Source: Sporosarcina sp. Marseille-Q4943 (lineage in GTDB: Bacteria; Bacillota; Bacilli; Bacillales_A; Planococcaceae). From it: a DNA stretch of 64,000 bases. Position numbers and translations under genes: made by a program. The stretch lies in NCBI RefSeq assembly GCF_943736995.1, contig NZ_CALSFT010000002.1, positions 930,001-994,000 on the forward strand, written 5' to 3'. The stretch's first letter is position 1. Each line of letters opens with the position of its first letter. Positions 54,758 through 63,990 of the stretch are shown here, piece by piece. Below the pieces are notes generated by a model. The model worked only from the letters and a program-made list of their open reading frames with translations, was not told where the DNA came from and did not search any database.

Positions 54758-55912
54758 GTGAGGGCAATTCTAACAGCTTGGTCCGATAAAGGCCGACTGA
54801 TCATCTTATCCCCCGAATTGGAAAGGCATGAATTGCGAAGGTGGAGGCAGACCCACAGCTTTTATTGTCCGCAGTGCAAAGGGCCGGTCCAGTTGAAAGT
54901 CGGAGAGATTGTCATTCCTCATTTTGCGCATCGAAAAGATACGACGTGCAGGGCATCTTTTTCTGAAGGGGAATCACCGCAACACTTGAAGGGAAAGCAA
55001 TTATTGTATCAGTTCCTAGTAGCAGGCCCACAAGAAGTGGAGCTAGAACCGTTACTGGATATTATTTCACAGCGTCCAGATCTGCTCGTCAAATTAGGAA
55101 AGACAAAGGTTCCAATCGAATTCCAATGCAGCACAATCCCCATTTCTGATCTTGAACAGCGGACGGATGGCTATCGCCGAGCGGGCATGGAGCCGATCTG
55201 GATATTGCATACACCCGCGAAACTTACGAACCTCTCTGAAGGTGTCGGCCTCTTCCAGTTTTCCAAGTTCCAAGAATGGTTCATTGTCAGCACCCCGCCT
55301 GAAGGAGACGTTCTCTTCACCTTTAATCCCCACACAAAAAAATTCCACTATTTCAGCAGTCTGTTGCATGTAGCCGGACAGCGTTATATCGGAATGCACC
55401 GCATTCTACCGCTCGATTTTCAAATTTTCCCTTTTGCGCGGCCGAAGGCACCAACTGAGGAGGATGTAAGACAATATGGTGATCTTTATGAAACTTATCG
55501 GCAGAAGGAGCTGCAAAATCGCATATTATTGAATAGAAGAGGCATTAAAGACCCATTCTTAAGAAGCTGCTATGAAATGAAAATGCTCCCGACTCAGCTG
55601 CCGTCATGGATAGGAGTGCCTGTGCCGAAAAGTCATTCATTTCGGGAAGCGGATGTTGAATGGCAGTTCCGATTCATCCATTTCCTTACGCGTAATAATA
55701 TCCCGTTTTCGGATGTGTCTCCGTATTCAATCGACCGTTTTGTCAACGGGTTTGTCGGGAATTCAACCGATCAATCGCGTGCATGCGAGCATTTTATCGC
55801 ATTCTTGAACAATTGCGGCATTGAATATGCTGATCAAAAAACACTCTTCAGAGAAAATGTAATTTTGCGATTAATTTCGGAAAGATTCCTTGCAAATGAT
55901 GGATATAATTGA
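54758..55912 (+). CDS. coiA: Competence protein CoiA
   Basis: About 384 residues, a CoiA-family protein needed for recombination of incoming DNA in transformation. It has a zinc-finger-like segment (FYCPQCKGPV and the HFAHRKDTTC that follows) and a central restriction-endonuclease-like core (LDIISQRPDLLV and PIEFQCS). The start is uncertain. TTG 54749 and GTG 54758 lack an SD, since AAGGAG (54753-54758) overlaps the GTG. The best spacing from that SD is to ATT 54767, which would begin ILTAWSD where many homologues have M-L-T-A. I give GTG 54758 provisionally. Confidence 0.85.
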   Translation: MRAILTAWSDKGRLIILSPELERHELRRWRQTHSFYCPQCKGPVQLKVGEIVIPHFAHRKDTTCRASFSEGESPQHLKGKQLLYQFLVAGPQEVELEPLLDIISQRPDLLVKLGKTKVPIEFQCSTIPISDLEQRTDGYRRAGMEPIWILHTPAKLTNLSEGVGLFQFSKFQEWFIVSTPPEGDVLFTFNPHTKKFHYFSSLLHVAGQRYIGMHRILPLDFQIFPFARPKAPTEEDVRQYGDLYETYRQKELQNRILLNRRGIKDPFLRSCYEMKMLPTQLPSWIGVPVPKSHSFREADVEWQFRFIHFLTRNNIPFSDVSPYSIDRFVNGFVGNSTDQSRACEHFIAFLNNCGIEYADQKTLFRENVILRLISERFLANDGYN

Positions 55913-55964
55913 GAGAATAAAAATGATTCGATTTACGAAGAAAGATGATGGGGAGGATTTTTAA

Positions 55965-57779
55965 ATGACGGCTGATTCGAAAAACAAAGTGTTGACGCGT
56001 GATCAAGTAAAAGTTGAAGAAACTTGGCGTCTCGAGGATATTTTCCCGACTGACGAAGAGTGGGAGCAGGAATTCAAGGAAATAGAAGAGCTTTCAGGGA
56101 AAGCAGAAACATTTAAAGGTACGTTGAATCAAGGCGCAGATGCATTGTTCGAAGCGCTTTCCTATCGTGATACAATTTATCAGAGAATGGGGAAACTGTA
56201 TACGTATGCCCATCTGAAAGGCGACCAGGACACGACAAACAGCTTCTATCAAGCGATGGAGAGCCGTGCGAAGACATTGTATGTGAAAATCTCCACAGCG
56301 CTTTCCTATTTCACACCTGAGCTGCTGTCCATCCCGGAAGAGGAATTGAGCCGCCTCGCCGAAACTAACGATAATTTGAAAATATATAAGCATGAATTCG
56401 AGGAAATGAACGCTTTCCGTGCGCATATCCTTCCAGCTGAACAGGAAGCGATCCTCGCGCAGATGAGCGAAGTGACGGGCAGCTCGTCGGAAACGTTCAG
56501 CATGCTGAACAATGCGGATTTGACGTTCCCGACTGTGAAAGACGAAGACGGGGAAGAGGCTGAGCTGTCACACGGCCGGTATATCCGATTCCTTGAAAGC
56601 AAGGATGCAAGGGTCCGTGAAGATGCATTCAAAGCGATGTATAGCAAATACGGCGAGTTCAAGAACACGTTCGCTTCCACATTGAACGGAAATGTAAAAC
56701 GAAATAACATTAATGCACGCATCCGGAAGTTTTCCTCTGCGCGGGAAGCGGCTCTATCGAATAACCATATTCCGGAGCAGGTATATGATAACCTCGTCAA
56801 TACGATCAATAAAAATATCGGATTGCATCATCGATATGTCGCATTGCGTAAAAAGGTCCTTGGCCTGAATGAACTCCATATGTGGGATATGTTTGCGCCA
56901 ATGGTCAAAGACGTCGAGATGAAAATCCCTTACGAGGAAGCGACAAAAACGATGCTCGAAAGCTTCCATCCGCTTGGCGAAGAATACACTTCAATCGTCA
57001 AAGAAGGACTTGAAAACCGTTGGGTGGACGTCCGTGAAAATAAAGGGAAGCGTTCAGGCGCTTATTCATCGGGATCATACGGAACAAATCCATACATCCT
57101 CATGAACTGGCAGGACAACGTCAACAATATGTTCACATTGGCCCACGAATTCGGGCATAGCGTGCACAGCTACTATTCACGCAAAACTCAGCCGTATAAC
57201 TATAGCGGATACTCCATTTTTGTCGCTGAAGTCGCATCTACGGTAAATGAAGCAATTTTGAACGATTATTTATTAAAAACAATCGATGACAAGCAAAAGC
57301 GCATTTATTTACTGAACCATTGGCTTGAAGGTTTCCGTGGGACGGTCTTCCGCCAGACGATGTTTGCGGAGTTCGAGCATCTGATTCACCAGCTCGACCA
57401 GCATGGCGTTGCATTGACCGCCGATAAGTTGTCGGAAGAGTATTTTGAGCTGAACAAGAAATACTTTGGAGACGCAGTGGAAGATGACGAGGAAATCGCA
57501 CTTGAATGGGCGCGCATCCCTCATTTCTATTACAATTACTACGTTTATCAATACGCGACGGGCTTCAGTGCTGCAGTTGCACTCAGCCATCAAATCCTGA
57601 CGGAAGGGCAACCTGCCGTCGACCGTTACATCAATCATTTCCTAAAAGCGGGATCATCTGATTATCCGATTGAAGTCTTGAAAAAAGCGGGTGTCGATAT
57701 GACAAGCTCGCAACCGATCGAAGAAGCGTGCCGGGTGTTCGGAGAAAGATTGAACGAGTTGGAAGAATTGCTCGGATAA
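55965..57779 (+). CDS. pepF: Oligoendopeptidase F (M3B metallopeptidase)
   Basis: A 604-residue cytoplasmic zinc peptidase acting on short peptides. The zinc site is HEFGH at 394-398 with a downstream Glu in the EVAS segment. The N-terminal part is helical, as in the family. GGGGAGG precedes ATG 55965. The neighbouring order coiA-pepF-spxH is that of B. subtilis coiA-yjbG-yjbH. A strong terminator follows. Confidence 0.96.
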   Translation: MTADSKNKVLTRDQVKVEETWRLEDIFPTDEEWEQEFKEIEELSGKAETFKGTLNQGADALFEALSYRDTIYQRMGKLYTYAHLKGDQDTTNSFYQAMESRAKTLYVKISTALSYFTPELLSIPEEELSRLAETNDNLKIYKHEFEEMNAFRAHILPAEQEAILAQMSEVTGSSSETFSMLNNADLTFPTVKDEDGEEAELSHGRYIRFLESKDARVREDAFKAMYSKYGEFKNTFASTLNGNVKRNNINARIRKFSSAREAALSNNHIPEQVYDNLVNTINKNIGLHHRYVALRKKVLGLNELHMWDMFAPMVKDVEMKIPYEEATKTMLESFHPLGEEYTSIVKEGLENRWVDVRENKGKRSGAYSSGSYGTNPYILMNWQDNVNNMFTLAHEFGHSVHSYYSRKTQPYNYSGYSIFVAEVASTVNEAILNDYLLKTIDDKQKRIYLLNHWLEGFRGTVFRQTMFAEFEHLIHQLDQHGVALTADKLSEEYFELNKKYFGDAVEDDEEIALEWARIPHFYYNYYVYQYATGFSAAVALSHQILTEGQPAVDRYINHFLKAGSSDYPIEVLKKAGVDMTSSQPIEEACRVFGERLNELEELLG

Positions 57780-57798
57780 GAGTGAAGCAGTGAAAATG

Positions 57799-57839
57799 AA
57801 CCTGACTTAGCGTTTTTGGCGCTTAAGTCAGGTTTTTTC
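57799..57839 (+). terminator. Terminator after pepF
   Basis: AACCTGACTTA (57799-57809) pairs with TAAGTCAGGTT (57824-57834), followed by T6. Confidence 0.92.
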
Positions 57840-57852
57840 AGTTCGTGCTCAT

Positions 57853-58104
57853 TTGATTATATCGGTATAATAATAAGTTAAGCGCTTTCATTTTGATGAA
57901 CGAATGTAGGCTCAATTTTACGACTTCTGAAAAGTCTTTAGGTATGGGGTTTGTTTCATATTTTATTTGTGACAGAGATGTGAAACTTCATGTGAAATGT
58001 TGATGTTACTATTATTTTATGATAAGTTATAGATGTGAAATAAATCACATACCAAACATACACCCCTTTTGTTTGAACGTGAACATTTCTCCCATTCCCT
58101 TTGT
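57853..58104. promoter_or_regulatory. Orphan regulatory region: -10 box, cre-like site, TGTGA repeats and FNR-type palindrome
   Basis: The 537-bp gap between pepF and spxH has no credible gene. It has TATAAT (57866-57871); a cre-like GTTAAGCGCTTTCA (57877-57890) with 12 of 14 positions; TGTGA at 57968, 57979 and 57991; and the perfect palindrome ATGTGAAATAAATCACAT (58033-58050), of the FNR/CRP type TGTGA-N6-TCACA. A terminator follows at 58105. A small RNA reading rightwards is one explanation. Confidence 0.5.
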
Positions 58105-58143
58105 AAAAGAGCATCCCTCTCCCCCAAGAGCGGATGCTCTTTT
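58105..58143. terminator. Orphan bidirectional terminator
   Basis: A 12-bp perfect stem, AAAAGAGCATCC (58105-58116) with GGATGCTCTTTT (58132-58143). No coding gene ends nearby on either strand. Confidence 0.85.
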
Positions 58144-58175
58144 CTTGTATATAAAAATAGGCAATTGCTTTTCGT

Positions 58176-58243
58176 TCCAGCACTCGCTTTCCGCGGGCAT
58201 GGATTGAGCCTCCTCGGAAAGCGTCCGCCTGGAGCGAAAATCC
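58176..58243. repeat. Rearranged fragment of the outer repeat element
   Basis: It carries the element's end segment twice in opposite orientations: CGTTCCAGCACTCGCTTTCC followed by GCGGGC, and further on GAGCCTCCTCGGAAAGCG followed by CCGCCTGGAGCG. It looks like a collapsed copy with its middle lost. Confidence 0.65.
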
Positions 58244-58267
58244 GGTTACTATGTTTGTTTAAGTTAT

Positions 58268-58313
58268 AAAAAGCAGATTGCATGGGATTTGACGACCATG
58301 CAATCTGCTTTTT
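58268..58313 (-). terminator. Terminator of the yjbI-spxH operon
   Basis: An 18-bp perfect stem (58268-58285 with 58296-58313, core AGCAGATTGCATGG), directly after the spxH stop on the minus strand and with T/A tracts on both sides. Confidence 0.93.
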
Positions 58314-58316
58314 CAA

Positions 58317-59123
58317 TTAACGGCGTTTGCGCCATAATGTCATATTTGTAAGAGGCAGCCTTTCGATTTTTTGAAGAAGGAGCTGCTTTTTTAATTCACG
58401 TTCGGCAGATTTTTCTGGGATGTTGTAAATCTCAGCGATTTCTTTTGTTGATAGGGAATCGAAACGCTGGAACAATTCATCAAGTGTCGGCGGTGCGTCT
58501 GGGAAGATCTCACAACCGACCATTTCTTCCAAAATCTGTTCGTATATTTCATAGGTATGGATTCCATTCACCTTCAACCCTTCATCTTCAATGTTTTCAT
58601 TGAAGAAAACGAAGGAAGGCGCGTCTTCCACTTCCATTTCATTCGCTAAATGCAAATCGACTTGCAAGGAGCGCAATACGTGTTGTGACGAGAAATCGAG
58701 GATGAATTCATCGACATCTAGGCCAAGGCTTTCAGCGATTTCAACAAGCACTGAAAAGGAGAGGACATTCCTCTTTTTCAAATACGTGTACTCAAATAGC
58801 TTCGAAAGGAATCGGAAAGCTGCGCGCTTCCCTTGGAATTCCGCCGCTTTCAATGCAATGCTCGGAAACGCCGGATGGTTTTTATTGCAAGCCTTCGCAT
58901 CGTTCATGTTGACGATGCAACATGAGTTCGTCTTCGTCAAAGAAGTGCGGAGAACAATCTTCAGTGTGAAATATCGATCGTATTCGACTTGCAATCTCCG
59001 TAGCAAAGGCTGTAACGCCCAGCTGTTCATGCATAAAGGATCTACGAATACGTAAATTTCGATGGGCTTTGACAAGGAGGCTGAAGAAGTTGCGTTGCTT
59101 TCCAACAGAGTTTCCCGGTTCAC
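58317..59123 (-). CDS. spxH: ClpXP adaptor SpxH (YjbH), CxxC motif altered
   Basis: A 268-residue DsbA-like protein that targets Spx to ClpXP. The fold is clear (KPIEIYVFVDPLCMNSWAL near 19-37, ALKAAEFQGKRAAFRFL, EDEGLKVNGIHTYEIYEQIL). Where B. subtilis has DPLCPECW, this protein has DPLCMNSW, so the second Cys is Ser. The His-rich N-terminal segment of B. subtilis YjbH is also absent. A new cluster SCCIVNMNDAKAC lies near residue 67. GTG 59123 overlaps the yjbI stop (GTGA), with GAGGGGG upstream. Confidence 0.88.
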   Translation of the reverse strand: MNRETLLESNATSSASLSKPIEIYVFVDPLCMNSWALQPLLRRLQVEYDRYFTLKIVLRTSLTKTNSCCIVNMNDAKACNKNHPAFPSIALKAAEFQGKRAAFRFLSKLFEYTYLKKRNVLSFSVLVEIAESLGLDVDEFILDFSSQHVLRSLQVDLHLANEMEVEDAPSFVFFNENIEDEGLKVNGIHTYEIYEQILEEMVGCEIFPDAPPTLDELFQRFDSLSTKEIAEIYNIPEKSAERELKKQLLLQKIERLPLTNMTLWRKRR

Positions 59124-59512
59124 CGCTCATCCCCCTCGCTTCGATTGACCATATGGTTCGCAGTCATGACGAGCCTATGATAATACACTTCCCGCAAAGG
59201 TCCTTCCAGGCCAACATCGTCCATCGCTTCCGCCATGCAGGCGAGCCATGCTTTTGCACGGGTAGGAGTTATCGGAAAAGGCATATGACGCGCTTTCATC
59301 ATCGGATGGCCGTGCTCTTCCGTGAATAAATTCGGTCCGCCTAAATATTGTGTTTGAAATTGTTTCTGCTTTCGTGCTGTTTCCGTCAGATCTTCAGGGA
59401 AAATCGGATATAGGTCCGGGTGGACAGCCACTTTTTCATAAAAACGATCGATGAGCTCCGATAATTTTTCAGCACCGATTTCCTCGTAAGGGATCAAAGG
59501 TTTTCGAGTCAT
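59120..59512 (-). CDS. yjbI: Group II truncated hemoglobin YjbI
   Basis: A 130-residue truncated globin (trHbO type). Haem-pocket marks include FYEKVAVHPDLYPIF near the E helix, the proximal His within HPMMKARHMPFPI, and W in AKAWLACM typical of group II. It may handle oxygen, NO or peroxide. The start at 59512 has AAAGGAG upstream. It overlaps spxH by 4 bp, so a haem protein and the thiol-stress adaptor are co-expressed, as in other Bacillales. Confidence 0.92.
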   Translation of the reverse strand: MTRKPLIPYEEIGAEKLSELIDRFYEKVAVHPDLYPIFPEDLTETARKQKQFQTQYLGGPNLFTEEHGHPMMKARHMPFPITPTRAKAWLACMAEAMDDVGLEGPLREVYYHRLVMTANHMVNRSEGDER

Positions 59513-59606
59513 GTATGTCAATCTCCTTTGTTCTGACTGTATGGACATTTTAACAACCAAACAATTCTTTCACAAACAAATTGCCTTCTAGCGAACTGAA
59601 AAGTTG

Positions 59607-60308
59607 TCATACTTCAATATGATTATAGTAGCTTAGCACCTTCGAAACATATTGTTCGGTTTCCTTGAAAGGCGGTATACCGCCATATTTTCTGACGTTG
59701 CCGGGACCAGCGTTGTAAGCCGCCAGCGCCATCTCGACATTGCCGAACTGATCGAGCATTTGACGTAAATATTTCGCGCCGCCCATAATGTTTTGCTCCG
59801 CATCGAATCCGTCTTTCACACCTAACATTCTTGCGGTCCCTGGCATTAGCTGCATCAATCCCATTGCACCCGCACGACTGACTGCATTGCTGTTGAAATT
59901 GGACTCCTGCTTAATGACGGATGCGATCAAGTTTTCAGGCAGGCGGTATGTTTCCGCGGCTTGTCTAATGAAGTTGCTAAAATTATTTTCCCCATTTGAA
60001 ACGGCAGTTCCACGACTCATTGCCTGGGAAGAGAAGACGGCGGATTGAAAGCCTTCCGGCAAATAAACGCTGTTTGGTCCTGAATATTGGAGACTGTTCA
60101 TCGTCTGTAGACCTCCGAGCATGCCGAATGACTGAAACGGAATCGTATCCGTCCTCGGGGCATCGCTCGTCGAACCATGTAAAATATCATTTATCATCAC
60201 ACTGAACAGGGAGGAGGTGGACTCCTGACTGTTTGCGAAAGTTTGCACCGAACCGAGTGTCTGCATCGCCTGAATATCCATTAATGTACGTATTGTGCGT
60301 GCATCCAT
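59607..60308 (-). CDS. cwlQ: Lytic transglycosylase, YjbJ/CwlQ-like
   Basis: A 233-residue protein with a C-terminal SLT domain (about 115-230): the catalytic Glu lies in SVIKQESNFN, followed by GAMGLMQLMPGTARMLGV and AAYNAGPGNVRKYGG. B. subtilis YjbJ (CwlQ) has been reported to cleave glycan strands. No clear signal peptide is visible at the N-terminus (MDARTIRTLMDIQAMQTLGS), so the export route is open; flagellum-type export or a leaderless route are options. ATG 60308 follows AAAGGAAG. Confidence 0.87.
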   Translation of the reverse strand: MDARTIRTLMDIQAMQTLGSVQTFANSQESTSSLFSVMINDILHGSTSDAPRTDTIPFQSFGMLGGLQTMNSLQYSGPNSVYLPEGFQSAVFSSQAMSRGTAVSNGENNFSNFIRQAAETYRLPENLIASVIKQESNFNSNAVSRAGAMGLMQLMPGTARMLGVKDGFDAEQNIMGGAKYLRQMLDQFGNVEMALAAYNAGPGNVRKYGGIPPFKETEQYVSKVLSYYNHIEV

Positions 60309-60452
60309 TTTGTTACTTCCTTTCTTTAGGACTATCTGAAGTTGCATTTGAATCAAGTATATCAAGTTCGAGATAAAAACGCATGCTACAGACTGCACCA
60401 GAGGCCATCATATGGTAGACTAAACGTAAGATCATTGAAAGGAAGAAGACCT

Positions 60453-60845
60453 ATGCGAATCCAGAACCGAGTGATAAAAGGGCAAGAAAACGGCAATGAA
60501 ATCCAGTTTTTATTGGACGAGAAAGCTGAACGTCCGAGTGGCACTCCAGCAAAGAAAATGATAACCGATTCCGATGAGCACGCTTTTGTCTATTTGATGG
60601 ACATTGACGCAGGTTATACATACATACATTTCCCGAAAGATACTTGGCCGTACATGGCGAAGGCGTTGCAAACCGGCAACGATCCGGTCCTCATCTGGCA
60701 TGATGAAGAACTCCCATTGCCAGGTTTTGTAGAGGAGCTGACGATGCTCGTTTATAACATCGAAGGAAACGACAATTATGGAGAGGCATTCACGACTGCA
60801 GTGGAGCAGGAATTCGAGGCCTTCCTCCAAGACATCAATCTATAG
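60453..60845 (+). CDS. yjbL: UPF0738 protein YjbL
   Basis: A 130-residue protein of the UPF0738 family (IHFPKDTWPYMAKAL, LPGFVEELTMLVYNIEGNDNYG and FEAFLQDI). It is probably cytoplasmic and its function is unknown. ATG 60453 follows GAAAGGAAG. It diverges from the lytic transglycosylase gene; the B. subtilis CYTH-domain gene yjbK, which lies between these two there, is absent. yjbM starts 15 bp downstream. Confidence 0.88.
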   Translation: MRIQNRVIKGQENGNEIQFLLDEKAERPSGTPAKKMITDSDEHAFVYLMDIDAGYTYIHFPKDTWPYMAKALQTGNDPVLIWHDEELPLPGFVEELTMLVYNIEGNDNYGEAFTTAVEQEFEAFLQDINL

Positions 60846-60860
60846 TTTGGAGGGCTACTC

Positions 60861-61565
60861 ATGAAGGAGTGGAAGCAATTTCTTGAACCGTATAAATTGG
60901 CTGTTGCCGAATTGAAAGTGAAATTGAAGGGGCTTCGTGCACAATACGAACTCGAAGGTGTCCATATGCCTGTTGAATTCGTAACGGGAAGGGTGAAACC
61001 TCTCGCAAGCATTTACGACAAAACCCTTGAAAAGGGCATCCCATTCAAACCTTCGGCGGAGTTGGCGGAGGAGTTGCCGGATATTGCCGGCCTCCGTATT
61101 ATGTGTCAGTTCGTCGATGACATCGGCAAAGTTGTACAGACATTACGGCAACGCACTGATATGCAAGTCGTCGAGGAAAGGGATTATATTTCGCATAAAA
61201 AACCGAGCGGCTACCGGTCCTACCATATGATCATCGAGTATCCGGTCCAGACAATCCACGGAGAAAAGACGATACTTGCTGAAATTCAGATCCGTACGTT
61301 GGCAATGAACTTTTGGGCTTCCATCGAGCATTCCTTGAATTATAAATATCAAAGCGAACTGCCGGACGAAATTAGACATCGGCTGGAAAGGGCTGCCGAA
61401 GCCGCTTTCAGGTTAGATGAAGAAATGTCGTTGATTCGGGATGAAATACATGATGCCCAGCAATACTTCAGCGCTTTCAAAGAAACGAACGAGAGGAACT
61501 ACGACGGCAAAAAGAATCGGAAAAGGGGAGTCAATGATGAAATTCGCCATCCAGACGAGAAATGA
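60861..61565 (+). CDS. yjbM: Small alarmone synthetase YjbM (SasB/RelQ)
   Basis: A 234-residue (p)ppGpp synthetase with only the synthetase domain, which transfers pyrophosphate from ATP to GDP or GTP. Motifs include [12 protein letters not shown] near 45, [18 protein letters not shown] (about 72-89), the ATP-contact [11 protein letters not shown] and the catalytic Glu in [23 protein letters not shown] precedes ATG 60861. Its end overlaps the NAD kinase start by 29 bp. Confidence 0.94.
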   Translation: MKEWKQFLEPYKLAVAELKVKLKGLRAQYELEGVHMPVEFVTGRVKPLASIYDKTLEKGIPFKPSAELAEELPDIAGLRIMCQFVDDIGKVVQTLRQRTDMQVVEERDYISHKKPSGYRSYHMIIEYPVQTIHGEKTILAEIQIRTLAMNFWASIEHSLNYKYQSELPDEIRHRLERAAEAAFRLDEEMSLIRDEIHDAQQYFSAFKETNERNYDGKKNRKRGVNDEIRHPDEK

Positions 61566-62337
61566 TTCATTATCGAACCGGTTAAAAGATGAAGCGAAGG
61601 ATTACTTGACTGATTTCGGGCTTGTCTTCAACGAAGAGGAGCCTGATATCGTTTTATCTATCGGAGGGGACGGTACATTGCTGCATGCTTTCCATAAGTA
61701 TATCCATCGCTTAAAAGATACGGCTTTCATCGGCATCCATACCGGTCATCTCGGATTTTATGCCGATTGGAAGCCTGTCGAATTGGAAAAGCTTGTCCTG
61801 CTGATTGCCCGTCAGGAATACAACGTCATCGAATACCCGCTTCTCGAAGTGACGATCAATTATCGCCATTCCGAAAAGGTCGCGAAATATTTAGCGCTTA
61901 ATGAATCAACGGTGAAATCTCCTGAAGTGACATTGGTCATGGATGTGGAATTGAATGGTGTGCACTTCGAAAGATTCCGCGGGGACGGACTATGCATGTC
62001 AACGCCATCTGGCTCGACCGCCTATAATAAGGCTCTTGGTGGCGCGATTATCCATCCATCCTTGCATGCGATTCAACTGACCGAAATGGCTTCGATCAAC
62101 AACCGCGTCTTCCGGACAGTCGGCTCTCCGCTCGTCCTGCCTGCGCATCATAGTTGTGTGCTGACGCCGGTTAAAGGGCCGGATTTCATGGTGACAATCG
62201 ATCATTTACAACTGTTGCATAAAGATGTGAAATCTATCGAATATAAGGTGGCAGATGAGAAGGTCCGCTTTGGCAGATTTCGCCCGTTCCCGTTTTGGAC
62301 GAGGGTCCACGATTCATTCATCGCAAGTGATGTGTGA
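61537..62337 (+). CDS. nadF: NAD kinase
   Basis: A 266-residue NAD kinase making NADP. The GGDGTLL motif (about 46-52) is the phosphate/catalytic loop, and NE(S/T) in [11 protein letters not shown] and the glycine-rich [15 protein letters not shown] are conserved. The length equals that of B. subtilis NadF (YjbN). ATG 61537 is six bases after AAAAGGGGAG; ATG 61534 is too near. The next gene begins 7 bp after the stop. Confidence 0.95.
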   Translation: MKFAIQTRNDSLSNRLKDEAKDYLTDFGLVFNEEEPDIVLSIGGDGTLLHAFHKYIHRLKDTAFIGIHTGHLGFYADWKPVELEKLVLLIARQEYNVIEYPLLEVTINYRHSEKVAKYLALNESTVKSPEVTLVMDVELNGVHFERFRGDGLCMSTPSGSTAYNKALGGAIIHPSLHAIQLTEMASINNRVFRTVGSPLVLPAHHSCVLTPVKGPDFMVTIDHLQLLHKDVKSIEYKVADEKVRFGRFRPFPFWTRVHDSFIASDV

Positions 62338-62344
62338 AGGGGTC

Positions 62345-63262
62345 ATGGTTAAAAAGAAGTTCACCCTCGAATTCATCGTCGAACAGGACGGGGTCCTACT
62401 TCGGGAATTCCTTCATAGTCACGGGATTTCCAAGCGGACATTGACGGCGGTGAAATATGACGGTGGCCTGCTGCTCGTGAACGGGTCGGAGCAGACGGTG
62501 CGACATAAGTTGGAGAAAGGGGATGTTGTAACAGTCCAATTTCCTCCGGAAGAGCCGAGTGTCGGTCTTGTTCCTGAAACTGGCAATCTGTCAATTGTCT
62601 ATGAAGATGAGGCGATATTAATCCTCGATAAACCGGCCGCCCAAGGAACGATTCCATCACGTGATCAGCCGAACGGGACGGTCGCGAATTTTGTGGCCGG
62701 AAAATTCGAAGCTGAGCATGTCCCATCGACTGTGCATGTAGTGACAAGGCTGGATACGGATACATCAGGCCTTGTTTGTATAGCGAAAAACCGCCATATT
62801 CATCATCTGCTCAGTGGACAGATGCAAACGACCGGCTTTGAGCGCAGTTATATTGCAATTGTTGAAGGGTATATAGAGAAGGGTGCAATCACCATTGAAC
62901 AGCCGATCGGACGGAAGGACGGCAGCATCATCGAAAGGACGGTCCGGCAAGATGGCCAATATGCAAGGACAGATGTCCGAGTGCTCGGCCACTTTGAACG
63001 GAATGGCGAGCTATACACATCCGTTTCCTTGAAGTTGCATACAGGGCGGACTCATCAGATACGCGTCCATATGCAATGGCTCGGCCACCCGCTTGCAGGG
63101 GATGACTTGTATGGCGGCACGCGCAAGTTGATCTGTCGGCAGGCTCTGCATTGCGCCGCCATAGGCTTTCGACATCCGTTGACGAATGAGCCGATGACGT
63201 TTATGAGCGATTTGCCCGCAGACATGGTGCAGTTGAATCCTGTTTCGAGTCAATCAAAGTGA
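62345..63262 (+). CDS. yjbO: RluD-family pseudouridine synthase YjbO
   Basis: A 305-residue RNA pseudouridine synthase. An N-terminal S4-like segment ([19 protein letters not shown], about 40-60) precedes the catalytic domain, where the essential Asp is in [25 protein letters not shown] and [11 protein letters not shown] follow. It modifies ribosomal or other RNA; the exact target is unknown. ATG 62345 follows GAAGGGG. Its 3' end overlaps convergent prpE by 13 bp. Confidence 0.92.
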   Translation: MVKKKFTLEFIVEQDGVLLREFLHSHGISKRTLTAVKYDGGLLLVNGSEQTVRHKLEKGDVVTVQFPPEEPSVGLVPETGNLSIVYEDEAILILDKPAAQGTIPSRDQPNGTVANFVAGKFEAEHVPSTVHVVTRLDTDTSGLVCIAKNRHIHHLLSGQMQTTGFERSYIAIVEGYIEKGAITIEQPIGRKDGSIIERTVRQDGQYARTDVRVLGHFERNGELYTSVSLKLHTGRTHQIRVHMQWLGHPLAGDDLYGGTRKLICRQALHCAAIGFRHPLTNEPMTFMSDLPADMVQLNPVSSQSK

Positions 63263-63990
63263 GTGAATTTCTCTGGGATGAACGGTTGATTAGAAGGGAC
63301 GGAGACAATCTCCATTTCGGGATAGCGTACGGCTGTCAGTTTTCCGCCAAAAACACATCCCGTATCGATATTGACCGTCCGGTTGACGAATCTCGCTTCC
63401 GTAACCGGAGTATGCCCATAGACGATCCATGCGTCTCCAAAATATTTCTTCGCCCAGTCCCTTCTGACGGGTCGGCCGTCCGGAAGCGTTTCGCCGGTCG
63501 TATCCCCGTAGAGGACAAACGATTGTACTTTTTTTGAAAATGGTTCTCCAATCATCTGTTCACGGATTCCTGCGTGTGCGATAATGAGTTTTCCGCTGTC
63601 CAGATTTTCGTATAAAGGCAAAGCTTCATAGAATTGTCTATAGCGATCCAAGAAGCGCATTTTTTCCTTCGGAGACAAGGCATTCAACTCCGCAACAGTC
63701 GTTTCAAGTCCATTCTTTTGTTGGACGTTGCGGCCTTTTGAGAAACGATAAAGTTTGTTGCAATGGTTGCCGGGGGAATAGATAAGTCTATGATTATCTT
63801 GCAGCTTGAACATCAATTCCAGCGTTTTCAATGATGCAGGACCCCGATCCATTGCGTCGCCTACAAAAGCGAGCTGCCTTCCATCCATATGTAATGGCAA
63901 TCCCGATGTGAATGAATAGCCGAGCTTGTCAATGAGCGACAGCAATTCATCATAGCATCCGTGAATATCGCCAATAATATCAAGTTTCAT
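63250..63990 (-). CDS. prpE: Bis(5'-nucleosyl)-tetraphosphatase PrpE
   Basis: A 246-residue calcineurin-like phosphoesterase, asymmetrical Ap4A hydrolase type. The metal motifs are GDIHG (residues 7-11), GDAMDRG near 44 and GNHCNK near 75, with GHTPV near the C-terminus. The start codon (63990-63988) lies 10 bp from the window end, so upstream signals are not visible. It is convergent with yjbO and completes the yjbI-prpE synteny block. Confidence 0.93.
   Translation of the reverse strand: MKLDIIGDIHGCYDELLSLIDKLGYSFTSGLPLHMDGRQLAFVGDAMDRGPASLKTLELMFKLQDNHRLIYSPGNHCNKLYRFSKGRNVQQKNGLETTVAELNALSPKEKMRFLDRYRQFYEALPLYENLDSGKLIIAHAGIREQMIGEPFSKKVQSFVLYGDTTGETLPDGRPVRRDWAKKYFGDAWIVYGHTPVTEARFVNRTVNIDTGCVFGGKLTAVRYPEMEIVSVPSNQPFIPEKFTHFD

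Noticed and set aside
57896..58003. 35-codon frame in the orphan regulatory region
   Set aside because: No ribosome-binding site and no membrane or toxin-like character; the region looks non-coding.
58882..59130. 82-codon minus-strand frame overlapping the spxH start, beginning ATG
   Set aside because: It is out of frame with the conserved SpxH sequence, whose GTG start has good spacing and overlaps the yjbI stop.
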